From: Phaeodactylibacter sp. | Lineage (GTDB): Bacteria; Bacteroidota; Bacteroidia; Chitinophagales; Saprospiraceae | Direction: 5' to 3' | Assembly: GCA_024102975.1 (NCBI GenBank) | Contig: JAGFJD010000078.1 | Coordinates: 1-63,857, forward strand | Length of the DNA stretch: 63,857 nt | In this document: piece by piece, positions 16,744 through 25,302 of the stretch | How positions within the stretch are numbered: the stretch's first letter is position 1 | Layout: each line of letters starts with the position of its first letter | The notes under the pieces: model-generated | What the model was told of the DNA's origin: nothing | Databases searched by the model: none | Seen by the model: only the letters and a program-made list of their open reading frames with translations | Made by a program: the position numbers and the translations under genes

Positions 16744-18651
16744 ATGCGCACCATACTTGGAACTCTCCTCCTCTTCTTTTGTACCCAAAGCATAGCCCAG
16801 CCCGCTGCCCCCTGCAACCTCAAAGTGGGCATCAACCTGGCTGGCCCCACCGATTACAACGCCGAATGGCCCTTTGTGGACATCATGCGCTACTGCCGCG
16901 CCTGGGAAACCACCAACGCCGCCTGGACCGCCGGCGGGCAAAACCTCTGGAATACCGAACTGATCGACCACTTCGGGTTCGACGAACAGGGCTATCCCCT
17001 CGAAGTGCCCCTCGACATCGACCACCCCAACGCTGATACCGAACAGGTCATCCGCACCGTCTGGGCTAATACCTCAGCGCTGCCGGCCGGCACGTACGTG
17101 CTGCTCTACGAGGGCGAAGGGGAGATCGCTTTCCGCTTCGATGCCCAGGCCGTCAGCCAGTCGCCGGGCCGCATAGAAGTGGCCGTCACGCCCAACGACG
17201 ACATCATGGCCCTGATGATCATGCGCTCCAACCCGGACAACCCCATCCGCAACATCCGCTTCCTGATGCCCGGCACGGAAGCTTCTTACCAGGACAACCC
17301 CTGGAGCGCGGATTTCCTGGAAAAAGTAGCCCCCTTCAAAGCGCTGCGCTTTATGGACTGGGGCCTGACCAACAACTCCCGCCTGCAAAGCTGGAGCGGC
17401 CGGCCGTTGCCCACCGATTATACCTACACCATCGACGGAAACCCCTACGAGTACTGGATCGATCTGTGCAACCGCAACCGGTCCGACGCCTGGGTGTGCG
17501 TACCCCACCAGGCTGACGACAACTACATTGAACAACTCGCCACCCTCTTCCGCGACGGGCTGGACCCCGGCCTGAAGGTATACGTCGAATACTCCAACGA
17601 GCTGTGGAACTGGATTTTCGACCAGGCCCACTACTGCAACGACGAGCTGAACCAGGGCCTGCCCTGGCCCGAGCGCCTGGGGCCCCGCATTGCCGACGTC
17701 ATGCAAATCTGGACGGACGTATTCGGCGCCGGCAACCCACGCCTGGTGCGGGTCATGGGCGGGCAGCACGCCTGGCTGGACATCGGTACGCGCATCTACG
17801 CTCAGATCGAAGCCGAAGGCCTCGGCCACCTGATCGACGCCATTTCGCCGGCCGGCTATATGTCGTACGACCCCGAAACCATCGCCTCGCTTGGCGCGGC
17901 GGCCACCGGCCAGGACGTGGTCAGCAGCGCACGCGTTTTCACTTTTGACGAAAACGAATACGCTATGGAAGGCTGGCGGGGCCACGCCGCCCTCGCCGCC
18001 GGCAACAGCAAGCAACTCGTGTTTTACGAGGGCGGCCAGCATTTCACCCCTCACCCCTGGGGAACGGTGCAGCCCTACAACCTTGCCCTCCTGGAAGCCC
18101 AGGCCATCCCGGAGATGCACGGCCTGTACCTGGAACTGCTCGACACCCTCTCCCGACTGTCCGAAGAAGAGATGCTGTTCATGCACTTTTCCTTCATCAG
18201 CCCCCTGGGCGACACCCCCGAGGAAGCCCGCTGGGGCAGCTTCGGCGCCCTGCCGCACCAGTTCGGCATCCAGCCTCCTTATACCATTGACGACGCCCCC
18301 AAATACCGCGCCCTGCTCGACCACATCGGGGCCTGCGACAACATCACCTCAACGGAAGCTGCCCCGCCGGCCGGCCGGATCAGCGTTTCGCCCAACCCTT
18401 CCGGCGGGCTGGTCCGCCTGGAATGCACCGGAGGCACCCCGGAAAAAGTCGCATTGTTCAGCCTCGCCGGCCGGCTACTGATGCAGGCCGCCTGGCCTGA
18501 CTCGTGGCGCGATCATCCTGATCGCGAGCCCGCTGCCCGGCCCGAAAGCGGCTGGCTGGATTTGTCCGGCCTGCCCTCCGGCACGTATTTCCTTAAAGTG
18601 ACCGGCGGGGAGCGGCAGTGGGTAGAAAAAGTGGTGCTGGCCCGGCACTAG
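16744..18651 (+). CDS. Secreted glycosidase-like protein with T9SS sorting domain
   Basis: A 635-residue exported protein. Residues 1-19 are a signal peptide (ending ...QSIAQ). The body resembles secreted Bacteroidota proteins annotated as cellulose-binding or glycoside-hydrolase-like, with a TIM-barrel style active-site stretch VYVEYSNELWNW (about 280-291, a conserved Asn-Glu pair) and FYEGGQH (about 427) that could supply the second acidic residue. The C-terminal 85 residues are a type A T9SS sorting domain (ISVSPNPSGG ... LSGLPSGTYFLKV), so the protein should reach the cell surface or medium through the type IX system. A repeat-derived insertion of about 17 codons lies inside that domain (WPDSWRDHPDREPAARPESG). 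The substrate is unknown. Confidence 0.82.
   Translation: MRTILGTLLLFFCTQSIAQPAAPCNLKVGINLAGPTDYNAEWPFVDIMRYCRAWETTNAAWTAGGQNLWNTELIDHFGFDEQGYPLEVPLDIDHPNADTEQVIRTVWANTSALPAGTYVLLYEGEGEIAFRFDAQAVSQSPGRIEVAVTPNDDIMALMIMRSNPDNPIRNIRFLMPGTEASYQDNPWSADFLEKVAPFKALRFMDWGLTNNSRLQSWSGRPLPTDYTYTIDGNPYEYWIDLCNRNRSDAWVCVPHQADDNYIEQLATLFRDGLDPGLKVYVEYSNELWNWIFDQAHYCNDELNQGLPWPERLGPRIADVMQIWTDVFGAGNPRLVRVMGGQHAWLDIGTRIYAQIEAEGLGHLIDAISPAGYMSYDPETIASLGAAATGQDVVSSARVFTFDENEYAMEGWRGHAALAAGNSKQLVFYEGGQHFTPHPWGTVQPYNLALLEAQAIPEMHGLYLELLDTLSRLSEEEMLFMHFSFISPLGDTPEEARWGSFGALPHQFGIQPPYTIDDAPKYRALLDHIGACDNITSTEAAPPAGRISVSPNPSGGLVRLECTGGTPEKVALFSLAGRLLMQAAWPDSWRDHPDREPAARPESGWLDLSGLPSGTYFLKVTGGERQWVEKVVLARH
18501..18525 (+). 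repeat. 25-bp palindromic repeat, copy 1 (inside a coding sequence)
   Basis: A 25-bp unit whose core is GCGATCA-TCC-TGATCGC, a perfect 7-bp stem with a 3-nt loop. It lies inside the T9SS sorting domain of the glycosidase-like gene and is read as SWRDHPDR. An identical copy starts 151 bp further on, just after the stop codon. Confidence 0.85.
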
Positions 18652-18676
18652 CTCGTGGCGCGATCATCCTGATCGC
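18652..18676 (+). repeat. 25-bp palindromic repeat, copy 2
   Basis: Identical to the copy at 18501-18525 and placed immediately after the stop codon of the same gene. The stem-loop could act as a weak transcript end, but there is no T-tract. Confidence 0.85.
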
Positions 18677-18797
18677 AGGCCCACACGGCGTACTCTTCCT
18701 GCCGCCAAAGGCTGCTGAAATTAGATACCTGAAAACGGAGAGCCCATTTATGGAACAGCATAGCTTTTTTTAACTTTATGCCCAAGTACCGTATCCG

Positions 18798-19499
18798 ATG
18801 ACAAAAAACGATTTTTTCCAGCTCATGGCTTCTGCCGGCATTAGCCCGGCCCTCCAAAAACTACCTGCCAAAGAACCGGAGATTCAACTTCTGCTCGGTC
18901 GGATAGAACGCCTGGAGAAGAGCCTGAAGTCAGGCCAGTTCACAACACAAGGCGCTTATATTGAGCGAAACCGTATTGCCTACGCCCTGATGCACTGGCT
19001 GAAGGATGGCCCGCCGGAAGAAAGCCCGGAACACGGAGAAAGCCTGAAAGAAATCTCCAACCAGCTTCGCGATCTGTTCGGCATTTCGGCGGAAGAAGAA
19101 GCCGCAGCGCTGGAAGCGGGAGCAGAATCGCAGAGGTTGGCCGAAGAGTCGAGGGCAAAATACCTTCAAAGCCTGCCCGAAGACGATCTTTCTCCCTTGC
19201 CCCAAGGCACCCTTTCCGGGAAAAACGAGATACGACAACTGGTCGCGCAGAGCGAGCTGGCCCTGGCGCTCCGGCACCTGCTGGCCCATACCGAAGGCAC
19301 GAGCCGCCATGGCGAAGCGGCAAAGCTGGCGGAAATGTTCAAAGCCCTCCGGTTCAATGAAAAAACGGGGCTTATTGCACCGGAGGCACTCTCCATGCAG
19401 TACCATCAAATTGCCGGGGAAATCCTCAGCCTGCTGGATGGCCCGGAATCTGATCCTGAAATCAAGGGGAAAAGCTGGTGGCGGCGGCTTTGGGGGTGA
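18798..19499 (+). CDS. Protein with two EAD11-like domains
   Basis: A 233-residue soluble protein without signal peptide or catalytic motif. Two segments match the helical EAD11 pattern. The first is about residues 25-72 (LLLGRIERLEKSL, then ERNRIAYALMHWL). The second is about residues 148-218 (IRQLVAQSELALALRHLL, then GLIAPEALSMQYHQI and EILSLLD). Between them is a charged helical linker. EAD modules mediate homotypic recruitment between ATPase or sensor proteins and effectors in conflict systems. A tandem EAD protein would act as an adaptor, and the nearest partner is the broken EAD11-NTPase 3.7 kb upstream. It is alone in its transcription unit. Domain calls are by eye. Confidence 0.6.
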   Translation: MTKNDFFQLMASAGISPALQKLPAKEPEIQLLLGRIERLEKSLKSGQFTTQGAYIERNRIAYALMHWLKDGPPEESPEHGESLKEISNQLRDLFGISAEEEAAALEAGAESQRLAEESRAKYLQSLPEDDLSPLPQGTLSGKNEIRQLVAQSELALALRHLLAHTEGTSRHGEAAKLAEMFKALRFNEKTGLIAPEALSMQYHQIAGEILSLLDGPESDPEIKGKSWWRRLWG

Positions 19500-19530
19500 T
19501 GTTGGCTTCTGCATTAAGCTTCCCCGGGCG

Positions 19531-19672
19531 GTTTTTTATCACATAGGGCGCCTAGCCCTGTCCTATGTGTTCTTTGTGCCCTATGTGGTTCAGAGGCGAT
19601 GGGAATCCGGGGAGCGTTTTCTTATCACATAGGCCATATAGCGCAGTCCTATGCGCTCTTTGTGCTAAGAAC
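19531..19672. repeat. Two diverged copies of a CACATAGG-type intergenic repeat
   Basis: Units at 19531-19590 and 19616-19672 share TTATCACATAGG, GTCCTATG and CTTTGTGC at the same spacing. The first contains a perfect CACATAGG/CCTATGTG inverted pair. Similar CTATGTG-TTCTTTGTG wording is common between genes of Bacteroidota. No coding potential. Confidence 0.6.
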
Positions 19673-19752
19673 AGCCCATTTTTCTGCCAATATTCCCTGT
19701 TTTTGGACAAACCACGCCCAGACAAGAACGCTCCTCCTCCCGCCTGTGTGCC

Positions 19753-19802
19753 AGACTTGACAAGGTTCCCGGCGGGAACGCTCCTGAAAACTTGTCAAGT
19801 CT
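19753..19802. repeat. 50-bp nested palindrome
   Basis: AGACTTGACAAG (19753-19764) is the exact reverse complement of CTTGTCAAGTCT (19791-19802), and the interval holds a second perfect stem, GTTCCC-GGC-GGGAAC (19765-19779). It sits between the EAD protein gene and the methyltransferase remnant. It could terminate transcription of the EAD gene, but there is no T-run, so a REP-like element is more likely. Confidence 0.7.
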
Positions 19803-19846
19803 CACTGATGTCTTCAAAAGTCCGGTAAAAAACATATTTTTACAGA

Positions 19847-20364
19847 ATGGAGTACGTCGAAAGAATAAATACAGAGCTTAAGCCAAAGATTGATAAAAAA
19901 CTGGACAAAACGGTCCTTGACCTGTTTGCAGGATGCGGGGGTTTGTCGCTTGGTTTTGAATCGGTGGGCTTCAGTATTATCCAAGGGATTTGTATTTAAA
20001 CAGGCCTGCCCGTACTTTAACCTGTCGCAACCTGGCAGGGGCAACTGGAGACATGCACAGAATAAAGCTGCCCGACGGAAGAAGGCGGCGCCTGACTGCC
20101 AGAGAGGCCGCGAGGCTACAGAGTTTTCCGGACTGGTTCGAATTTCATGGCAACGAGACGGGCGTGTTCAACCAGATTGGGAATGCAGTTGCCCCGTATT
20201 TTGCCATGAACCTGGCGAAAGAAATCAAGAAGTATTTTCAACCTAATTACAATGGAAGAACCCGCCCAATGAAAGATGAAAACGGGCAGTTACTTTTATT
20301 CCATGAACCAAAGAAGTTATATCAATCCGAACACGTGCAAAACGTTTGCGGCAAAGAAGCCTGA
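19847..20364 (+). pseudogene. DNA cytosine-5 methyltransferase with large internal deletion
   Basis: Two pieces of one C5-methyltransferase remain. The 5' piece (19847-19999, 50 codons) carries the SAM-binding motif I, VLDLFAGCGGLSLGF, and then stops. The 3' piece, in another frame (about 19993-20364), carries the end of the target-recognition region (NRPARTLTCRNLAGATGDMH), motif IX (RRLTAREAARLQSFPDWF) and motif X (QIGNAVAPYFAMNLAKEI). Everything between, including the catalytic PCQ motif IV and the ENV and QxRxR motifs, is missing, so the enzyme is dead. The 3' end overlaps the start of the restriction endonuclease gene, as in a compact R-M operon. Confidence 0.92.
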
Positions 20365-21325
20365 AGTACAGGGATTAATCAACCATGCTTTATTTATCCT
20401 TGAAAATTTCGGCATTCCTTTAAGCGGTACTCCAAGAAGGCTGGAAAGAATGGCTATTGCGTTTTTGGCGGTAGCAGACGTCACGAAGGTTGGTGATTTT
20501 AAAAAGGCTAAAGACTTGGAGAATAGCAAATATGCCTTAACGACAAGAGAAATCATCGAATATGTAAATCGGAATTTCCAGGAAAATATGAGTAGCGGCT
20601 CATATGACGACATTCGACGAAAAGATTTGAAACTGCTTGTAACTGCTCATGTCGTATTACAATCAAGCCCTGATTCTGCTACGAAGGACTCTACAAGAGG
20701 ATATGGGTTAAATCCCCAATATTCGAAATTGCTGGAAGGCTATCCACATGAAAATTGGGCTGCGAAAGCAAAAAAACAACTTAAGAACATCCAATCACTT
20801 GCAGAAAAACTACAACGGAAAAGGAAAATAAAAAAAATCCCAGTTCAATTGCCGTCAGGCAAACAACTGAAGTTCTCCCCCGGACTACACAATGATTTGC
20901 AAAAAGCAGTGATTGAGCAATTTCTTCCCAGATATGGATACGGCTCAACTGTATTATATATTGGGGACACCACCGACAAATACTTGCACCTGGATAAAGC
21001 AGTTTTGGAAAAGCTAAACTTTTTTGAAATTTCCCATGAGGAGTTGCCGGATGTAATTGCCTATTCAGAAGCAAAAAACTGGCTTTATCTCATAGAAGCG
21101 GTCCATAGCTCGGGGGCAATCAGCGAATTGAGATTGCTTCAGTTGAAGGAACTGACAAAAAATTGTACGGCCGAAATCATTTACGTAACTGCTTTCTTGG
21201 ATCGGGTAACCTTCCGAAAATTTATAGCAGACATCGCCTGGGAAACCGAAGTATGGATTGCCGAAGACCCCGACCACCTGATCCACTTTGACGGCGATAA
21301 ATTCTTAGGTCCATATAAAGAGTAA
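20276..21325 (+). CDS. BsuBI/PstI-family restriction endonuclease
   Basis: A 349-residue type II restriction enzyme. The N-terminal half is helical (winged-helix-like, about 20-150). The C-terminal half matches the BsuBI/PstI endonuclease domain: VLYIGDTTDKYLHLD (about 222-236), the catalytic acidic region LPDVIAYSEAKNWLYLIEAVHSSG (split, about 259-282) and ELTKNCTAEIIYVTAF. PstI and BsuBI cut CTGCAG; the specificity here is not known. The frame is intact although the cognate methyltransferase upstream is deleted. Either the enzyme is inactive through a change I cannot see, or it is not expressed, or another methylase protects the host. The start could also be the second Met (MNQRSY, 20306). 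The gene is more AT-rich than its neighbours, which suggests transfer. Confidence 0.85.
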   Translation: MKTGSYFYSMNQRSYINPNTCKTFAAKKPEVQGLINHALFILENFGIPLSGTPRRLERMAIAFLAVADVTKVGDFKKAKDLENSKYALTTREIIEYVNRNFQENMSSGSYDDIRRKDLKLLVTAHVVLQSSPDSATKDSTRGYGLNPQYSKLLEGYPHENWAAKAKKQLKNIQSLAEKLQRKRKIKKIPVQLPSGKQLKFSPGLHNDLQKAVIEQFLPRYGYGSTVLYIGDTTDKYLHLDKAVLEKLNFFEISHEELPDVIAYSEAKNWLYLIEAVHSSGAISELRLLQLKELTKNCTAEIIYVTAFLDRVTFRKFIADIAWETEVWIAEDPDHLIHFDGDKFLGPYKE

Positions 21326-21451
21326 AATAACCAGTTGCGGTTGTTTCCAGGGTAGGGTTGCTCCTTATAGCAGCCTCATTATTACACCGGATGGGCCATT
21401 GTCAGGCTATATATAGCCCTGGATTCGCATAACAAAATAACAATCCAACCC

Positions 21452-22771
21452 ATGACCCCCAATTACTACTCCCCCTCCGTCTGCGTCATCGGTGCCGGCT
21501 GTTCCGGGCTGACAGCGATTAAGAACCTCGTGCAGGCCGACGTGGAGAACGTCACCTGCTTCGAGAAGAACGGCCAGGTGGGCGGCAACTGGATCTTCAC
21601 AGCCGGCAAGTCCCATTCCAGCGTGTGCGAGACCACCCACATCATTTCCTCCAGGAAAATGTCCGAATTCCTGGACTTTCCCATGCCGGAGCATTACCCG
21701 GACTATCCCTCTCACGCCCAGGTGCTGGCCTATTTTCAGGATTATGCCCGCCATTTCGGCCTGGAAAAATACATCCGTTTTAACACGCCGGTGGACAAGG
21801 CGGAGGAGACGGCGGATAAAAAGTGGCTGGTCACCCTTAAGGACGGCGAACAGCATCAGTTTGACTACCTGTTCACCGCCAACGGCCACCACTCCGTACC
21901 CCGCTGGCCGGACATTCCCGGCCCGTTTGACGGCGAGTACCTCCATGCGCACAATTACAAAACCAATGCGCCCTTTGCCGGCAAGCGGGTGCTGGTTGTC
22001 GGTGCCGGCAATTCGGGCTGCGATTGCGCCGTGGAGGTCAGCCGGGTGGCCCGCCATACGGCCATCAGCATGCGCCGGCCCTACTACATCATCCCCAAGT
22101 TCATGATGGGCAAGCCGACGGATACTTACAATAAACTACTGGCCCGCCTGCCTCACTTCCTGCGCCAGCCCATTCAAAAGCTGAGCCTCCGCCTGCAGGT
22201 GGGCGACTATCGCGATTACGGGCTGGAACGGCCGGATTATCCCATCACCCGCTGCCATCCCACCCTCAATTCGGAGCTGCTTTACCGCATCCGCCACGGC
22301 AAGGTGCATCCCCGAAAGGGCATCGAACGGTTTGAAGGAAAAAAGGTATACTTTAAGGATGGAAGGGTGGAAGAATACGATACTGTGATCGCCGCCACCG
22401 GCTATAAGATCGCCTTTCCCTTTTTCGATGAGCGTTTCGTCAACTTTGAGGACGCAGAGCGCATCCCCCTCTACCTGCGTATGATCCATCCGAAGCACCC
22501 TACGCTGTTCTTCATCGGCCTCACCCAGCCGCAGGGCTGCATCTGGCCCTTATCCGACCTGCAGGCCAAACTGGCGGCCAACCACGTGGCGGGCCGCTGG
22601 CCCATGCCGGAAAATGTGGATAAACTGGCGGAAGAAGAATGCCGGGAGATCGAAAAGGATTTTCTCCATACCAAGCGGCACAGCCTGGAGGTACACTTTC
22701 ATCCGTTTTTCAACAAAATACGCCAACAGATTCCGAGCGATGCGCCGGAGTGGGGGGTATTGGTTGATTAG
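21452..22771 (+). CDS. Flavin-containing monooxygenase (FMO class)
   Basis: A 439-residue FAD- and NADPH-dependent monooxygenase. The FAD-binding Rossmann motif is GAGCSG (residues 14-19), followed by ExxxQVGGNW. The FMO signature FxGxxxHxxxY is present as FDGEYLHAHNY from Phe159. The NADPH Rossmann motif is VVGAGNSGCD near residue 186. A late ATG-type motif (VIAATGYKIAFPF) is also there. FMOs oxygenate soft nucleophiles (N, S) or act as Baeyer-Villiger enzymes; the exact FxGxxxHxxxY form favours the FMO/NMO class. It is a single gene flanked by the restriction gene and a convergent HhH gene. The substrate is unknown (trimethylamine or other small amines or sulfides are possible). Confidence 0.9.
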   Translation: MTPNYYSPSVCVIGAGCSGLTAIKNLVQADVENVTCFEKNGQVGGNWIFTAGKSHSSVCETTHIISSRKMSEFLDFPMPEHYPDYPSHAQVLAYFQDYARHFGLEKYIRFNTPVDKAEETADKKWLVTLKDGEQHQFDYLFTANGHHSVPRWPDIPGPFDGEYLHAHNYKTNAPFAGKRVLVVGAGNSGCDCAVEVSRVARHTAISMRRPYYIIPKFMMGKPTDTYNKLLARLPHFLRQPIQKLSLRLQVGDYRDYGLERPDYPITRCHPTLNSELLYRIRHGKVHPRKGIERFEGKKVYFKDGRVEEYDTVIAATGYKIAFPFFDERFVNFEDAERIPLYLRMIHPKHPTLFFIGLTQPQGCIWPLSDLQAKLAANHVAGRWPMPENVDKLAEEECREIEKDFLHTKRHSLEVHFHPFFNKIRQQIPSDAPEWGVLVD

Positions 22772-22853
22772 TTGATTGGTTGATTGGTGGGCTGAGAACC
22801 CTCTCAATCAACCAGCCTCCGTTCAGCCCGGCAACAATCAATCAACCAACCAA

Positions 22854-24149
22854 CTACTCCCGATCCGGCTCCCTCCCGCCGTGCAACTCGGCCTGGTATT
22901 CCTTCAGCACGCCCCACTCGCCGTTGGCGGCCAGGCGGGCCTGCGTAGGCCAGGTCGAGGGGTCGTGGATGCGGTAGGTGGGGCCGGCGGCTTCCAGGAT
23001 ATCGCGCAGCAGGCCGGCATCGGCGTTGGCCAGGGCTATCCAGTTATTGATGCCCGCCGTTTTAAGCAGTTCTTCGATCTTGGGGCCAATGCCTTCGACG
23101 ACTTTCAGGTCTTCCGGGTCGCTGGACAGGGCGTCGGGCCGCCCGGTGAAGGCCTCCGGGTTTTCATGTTTCCTCAGGGCCAGGCGGGCTGCCTGTTCCA
23201 CCCATTTGTCGCGTTCGATGCGCCCCTCGAAATACTGGATGGCGTGGGTGACCTCCCGGGTGCGGGCAGTGTCCCAACTGGAGATTTCGTCGTAAGTAAA
23301 CACGCCGATCTCATTGAGTTTCTTTTCCAGGAAAGGGCCGATGCCGTCGATGAGGGTCAGGTCGTCCTTTTCGGGCACTTCTGCCGCTGCCCCGATCTTG
23401 TCCTGGAGGAAAGGTTTGTCCGGGTTGGTAATCACCACCGGTTCCTCTTCGACAACTGAGGCGTCGGGCAGGCCCGGTTCGGGGTGGATGCTCCGGGGCC
23501 CGGCGGGAGGCTCCTCGCGGGGGGGCACCACCGTGGGCGCTGCCGCAGCATACAAGGCCTTGTTTTTCAGCCCTTCCAACTCTTCGCGGAGGTGGGCATT
23601 CTCGCCGGCCAGCATTTCCAGCCTGTCCTCCACCGCTTCCAGGCGCTGGCGGGTGGCGTTGTAGGTGCTCTGCATCTGGGCCAGGCCATCGGCCCCGTCG
23701 TCTTCCGTTTCCAGGGTTTCCGTCAGCTGTTCATTTCTGGACTGCAGGCCGGCGATAGCCGTGTTCAGCTCTCCGATGGTAGCCTCCTGGGCGGTTTTTG
23801 CCGTTTTCAGCTCATCGATCTGGCGGTTGAGGTTGAAAATCTCCCGGTGCAGGGACCCCTTCTCTTCTTCGATGCGCTCTGCCCGTGCTTCGGCTTCCCG
23901 GAGGGCGAATTCCGCCTTTTTCAGGTCAGCTTCCTTCAGCCCCAGCTGTTCCTCCTGCGCCTCAATCTGCGCCTGAAGGTTGTTTATTTCTTTTTTTTTC
24001 TCCTTCAACTCCCGCCTCAGCTGCATCACCCGGCGGCTGCGCAGGATGTATCCCAGCAACAGGCCAAATAGAAAGGCGATCAGTATGATGAACAGGATAG
24101 CATAACTGTCCTGAGTGTTGAACTGGTCGAAGAGTTTGCTTAAGTCCAT
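22854..24149 (-). CDS. Membrane-anchored coiled-coil protein with two helix-hairpin-helix motifs
   Basis: A 431-residue protein with one N-terminal transmembrane helix (about 17-37), a basic stretch (RSRRVMQLRRELKEKKK), a long coiled coil (about 45-200), a Pro-rich linker, and two C-terminal HhH segments: LTLIDGIGPFLEKKLNEIGV (about 265) and LKVVEGIGPKIEELLKTAG (about 348). HhH motifs bind DNA non-specifically or mediate protein contacts. This layout is common in Bacteroidota and may tether nucleoid or ribosomal components to the inner membrane, but no function is proven. It precedes an OmpA-family gene on the same strand (49 bp apart), so the two may form an operon with the OmpA gene first. 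Confidence 0.8.
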   Translation of the reverse strand: MDLSKLFDQFNTQDSYAILFIILIAFLFGLLLGYILRSRRVMQLRRELKEKKKEINNLQAQIEAQEEQLGLKEADLKKAEFALREAEARAERIEEEKGSLHREIFNLNRQIDELKTAKTAQEATIGELNTAIAGLQSRNEQLTETLETEDDGADGLAQMQSTYNATRQRLEAVEDRLEMLAGENAHLREELEGLKNKALYAAAAPTVVPPREEPPAGPRSIHPEPGLPDASVVEEEPVVITNPDKPFLQDKIGAAAEVPEKDDLTLIDGIGPFLEKKLNEIGVFTYDEISSWDTARTREVTHAIQYFEGRIERDKWVEQAARLALRKHENPEAFTGRPDALSSDPEDLKVVEGIGPKIEELLKTAGINNWIALANADAGLLRDILEAAGPTYRIHDPSTWPTQARLAANGEWGVLKEYQAELHGGREPDRE

Positions 24150-24198
24150 GGTTTGGTAGGATGAGGTGAATGAATATTATTTATTGGCGAGGCGCCGG

Positions 24199-25149
24199 TC
24201 AGTTCAGGTCGGCGGCGTCCTCCAGGATTTTTTTGTTTTCTTCCAGGGCGTTCTGATATTCTTCAGCCGTATTGAGGATGAAGTTGACCCGGCGGTTCTT
24301 CTGCCGCCCATCCGGGTTGTCGGAACCATCCGGGTTGGAATTGGGGGCCACCGGCCGCTCTTCGCCCTGTGATTCCACGACGATCTTGGCTTCTATGCCC
24401 AGGCCCCGGAAGTAATCGCGGGCGCTCTGGGCCCGGCGCATGCCCAGGTCGAGGTTGTAGTCGGCAGAGGCTATGCTGTCCGTATGGCCGACAATGCGCA
24501 GGATGCCTTCCGGGTTGAGGTCGAAGTACGTTTTGACGGAATCGGCATACAGCTTGAAGGGGTCGCCGGGTTTGAACACGTCGGAGTTGTATTCGAAGTT
24601 GGCATCGGAAAAGGTCATGTTTTTAAAGGTGAAAACGACCTTTTCAAAATCCCTGGGGATATTATCGGGATCGTACAAACTGAAGAGCAGGGGTTCTTTC
24701 AGCCCGGCATCTTCGCTCAGCCCGTGGTCCAGGGAGATGCGGGCCTGATCGGTGCCTCTTTTCATCAGCAGTTTCCGTATCTGGTCGGCACGCGCCAGGC
24801 CGATGTTTTCAAAGAAACCCGGCTTGATGTCTTTCTCGCTGTCGCGGTAAAAAGCCGTAATGGTCATGTTGCGGCCCGGGTTGGCTTTGAGGATGGCCGC
24901 AAGGGTATCCAGGAAGGCTTCGTTGTTGCGGTTGAGCCGGGGTTGAAAGCTGGCTGAGTCGAAGGCAAACTGGTCATATCCCTGCAGGATGACGGAATCG
25001 CCTTCGGTCAGTTTCAGGGTTTTCAGCCGGATGTCCTCCACCTGCTGTCCTTCGCCGCAGAGCCCTCGTATCTGGCAGACGAAATACCAGCGTGCGACCA
25101 GCGCATAAACGCAGAATAACAGGAAAATGAAGAGGGATAGCAACCTCAT
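24199..25149 (-). CDS. OmpA-family protein
   Basis: A 316-residue envelope protein with an N-terminal signal anchor (about 1-22) and a C-terminal OmpA peptidoglycan-binding domain (about 195-300: LRIVGHTDSIASADYNLDLG, then the RAQSARDYF and NRRVNF motifs). An earlier segment (about 60-150: FAFDSASFQPRLNRNNEAFL ... GLARADQIRKLL) repeats the same fold in degenerate form, so this is probably a tandem OmpA-like protein. It should anchor to peptidoglycan from the inner or outer membrane. It is first in a possible two-gene operon with the HhH coiled-coil gene. Confidence 0.88.
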   Translation of the reverse strand: MRLLSLFIFLLFCVYALVARWYFVCQIRGLCGEGQQVEDIRLKTLKLTEGDSVILQGYDQFAFDSASFQPRLNRNNEAFLDTLAAILKANPGRNMTITAFYRDSEKDIKPGFFENIGLARADQIRKLLMKRGTDQARISLDHGLSEDAGLKEPLLFSLYDPDNIPRDFEKVVFTFKNMTFSDANFEYNSDVFKPGDPFKLYADSVKTYFDLNPEGILRIVGHTDSIASADYNLDLGMRRAQSARDYFRGLGIEAKIVVESQGEERPVAPNSNPDGSDNPDGRQKNRRVNFILNTAEEYQNALEENKKILEDAADLN

Positions 25150-25255
25150 TGTAAATGGGCATTCGTTATTAATCTCCTAAATGTAGTTAATATTGCGGTT
25201 TTTTCAATGAAGCAGTTTATAATTTGATCGTTGGGCAGGGATAGTTGTTATAATT

Positions 25256-25302
25256 GAGGTTAAGGTTAAGGTTAAGGTTGAGGCTGAGGCTGAGGTTGAG
25301 CC
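25256..25302 (+). repeat. Hexamer array (GAGGTT / AAGGTT / GAGGCT)
   Basis: About seven and a half units of a RAGGYT hexamer in tandem, between the OmpA gene and the DUF7009 gene. Copy number may vary between strains. Confidence 0.8.

Noticed and set aside
25256..25302. CRISPR array or telomere-like repeat
   Set aside because: The units are six bases long and contiguous without spacers, so it is a simple tandem repeat.
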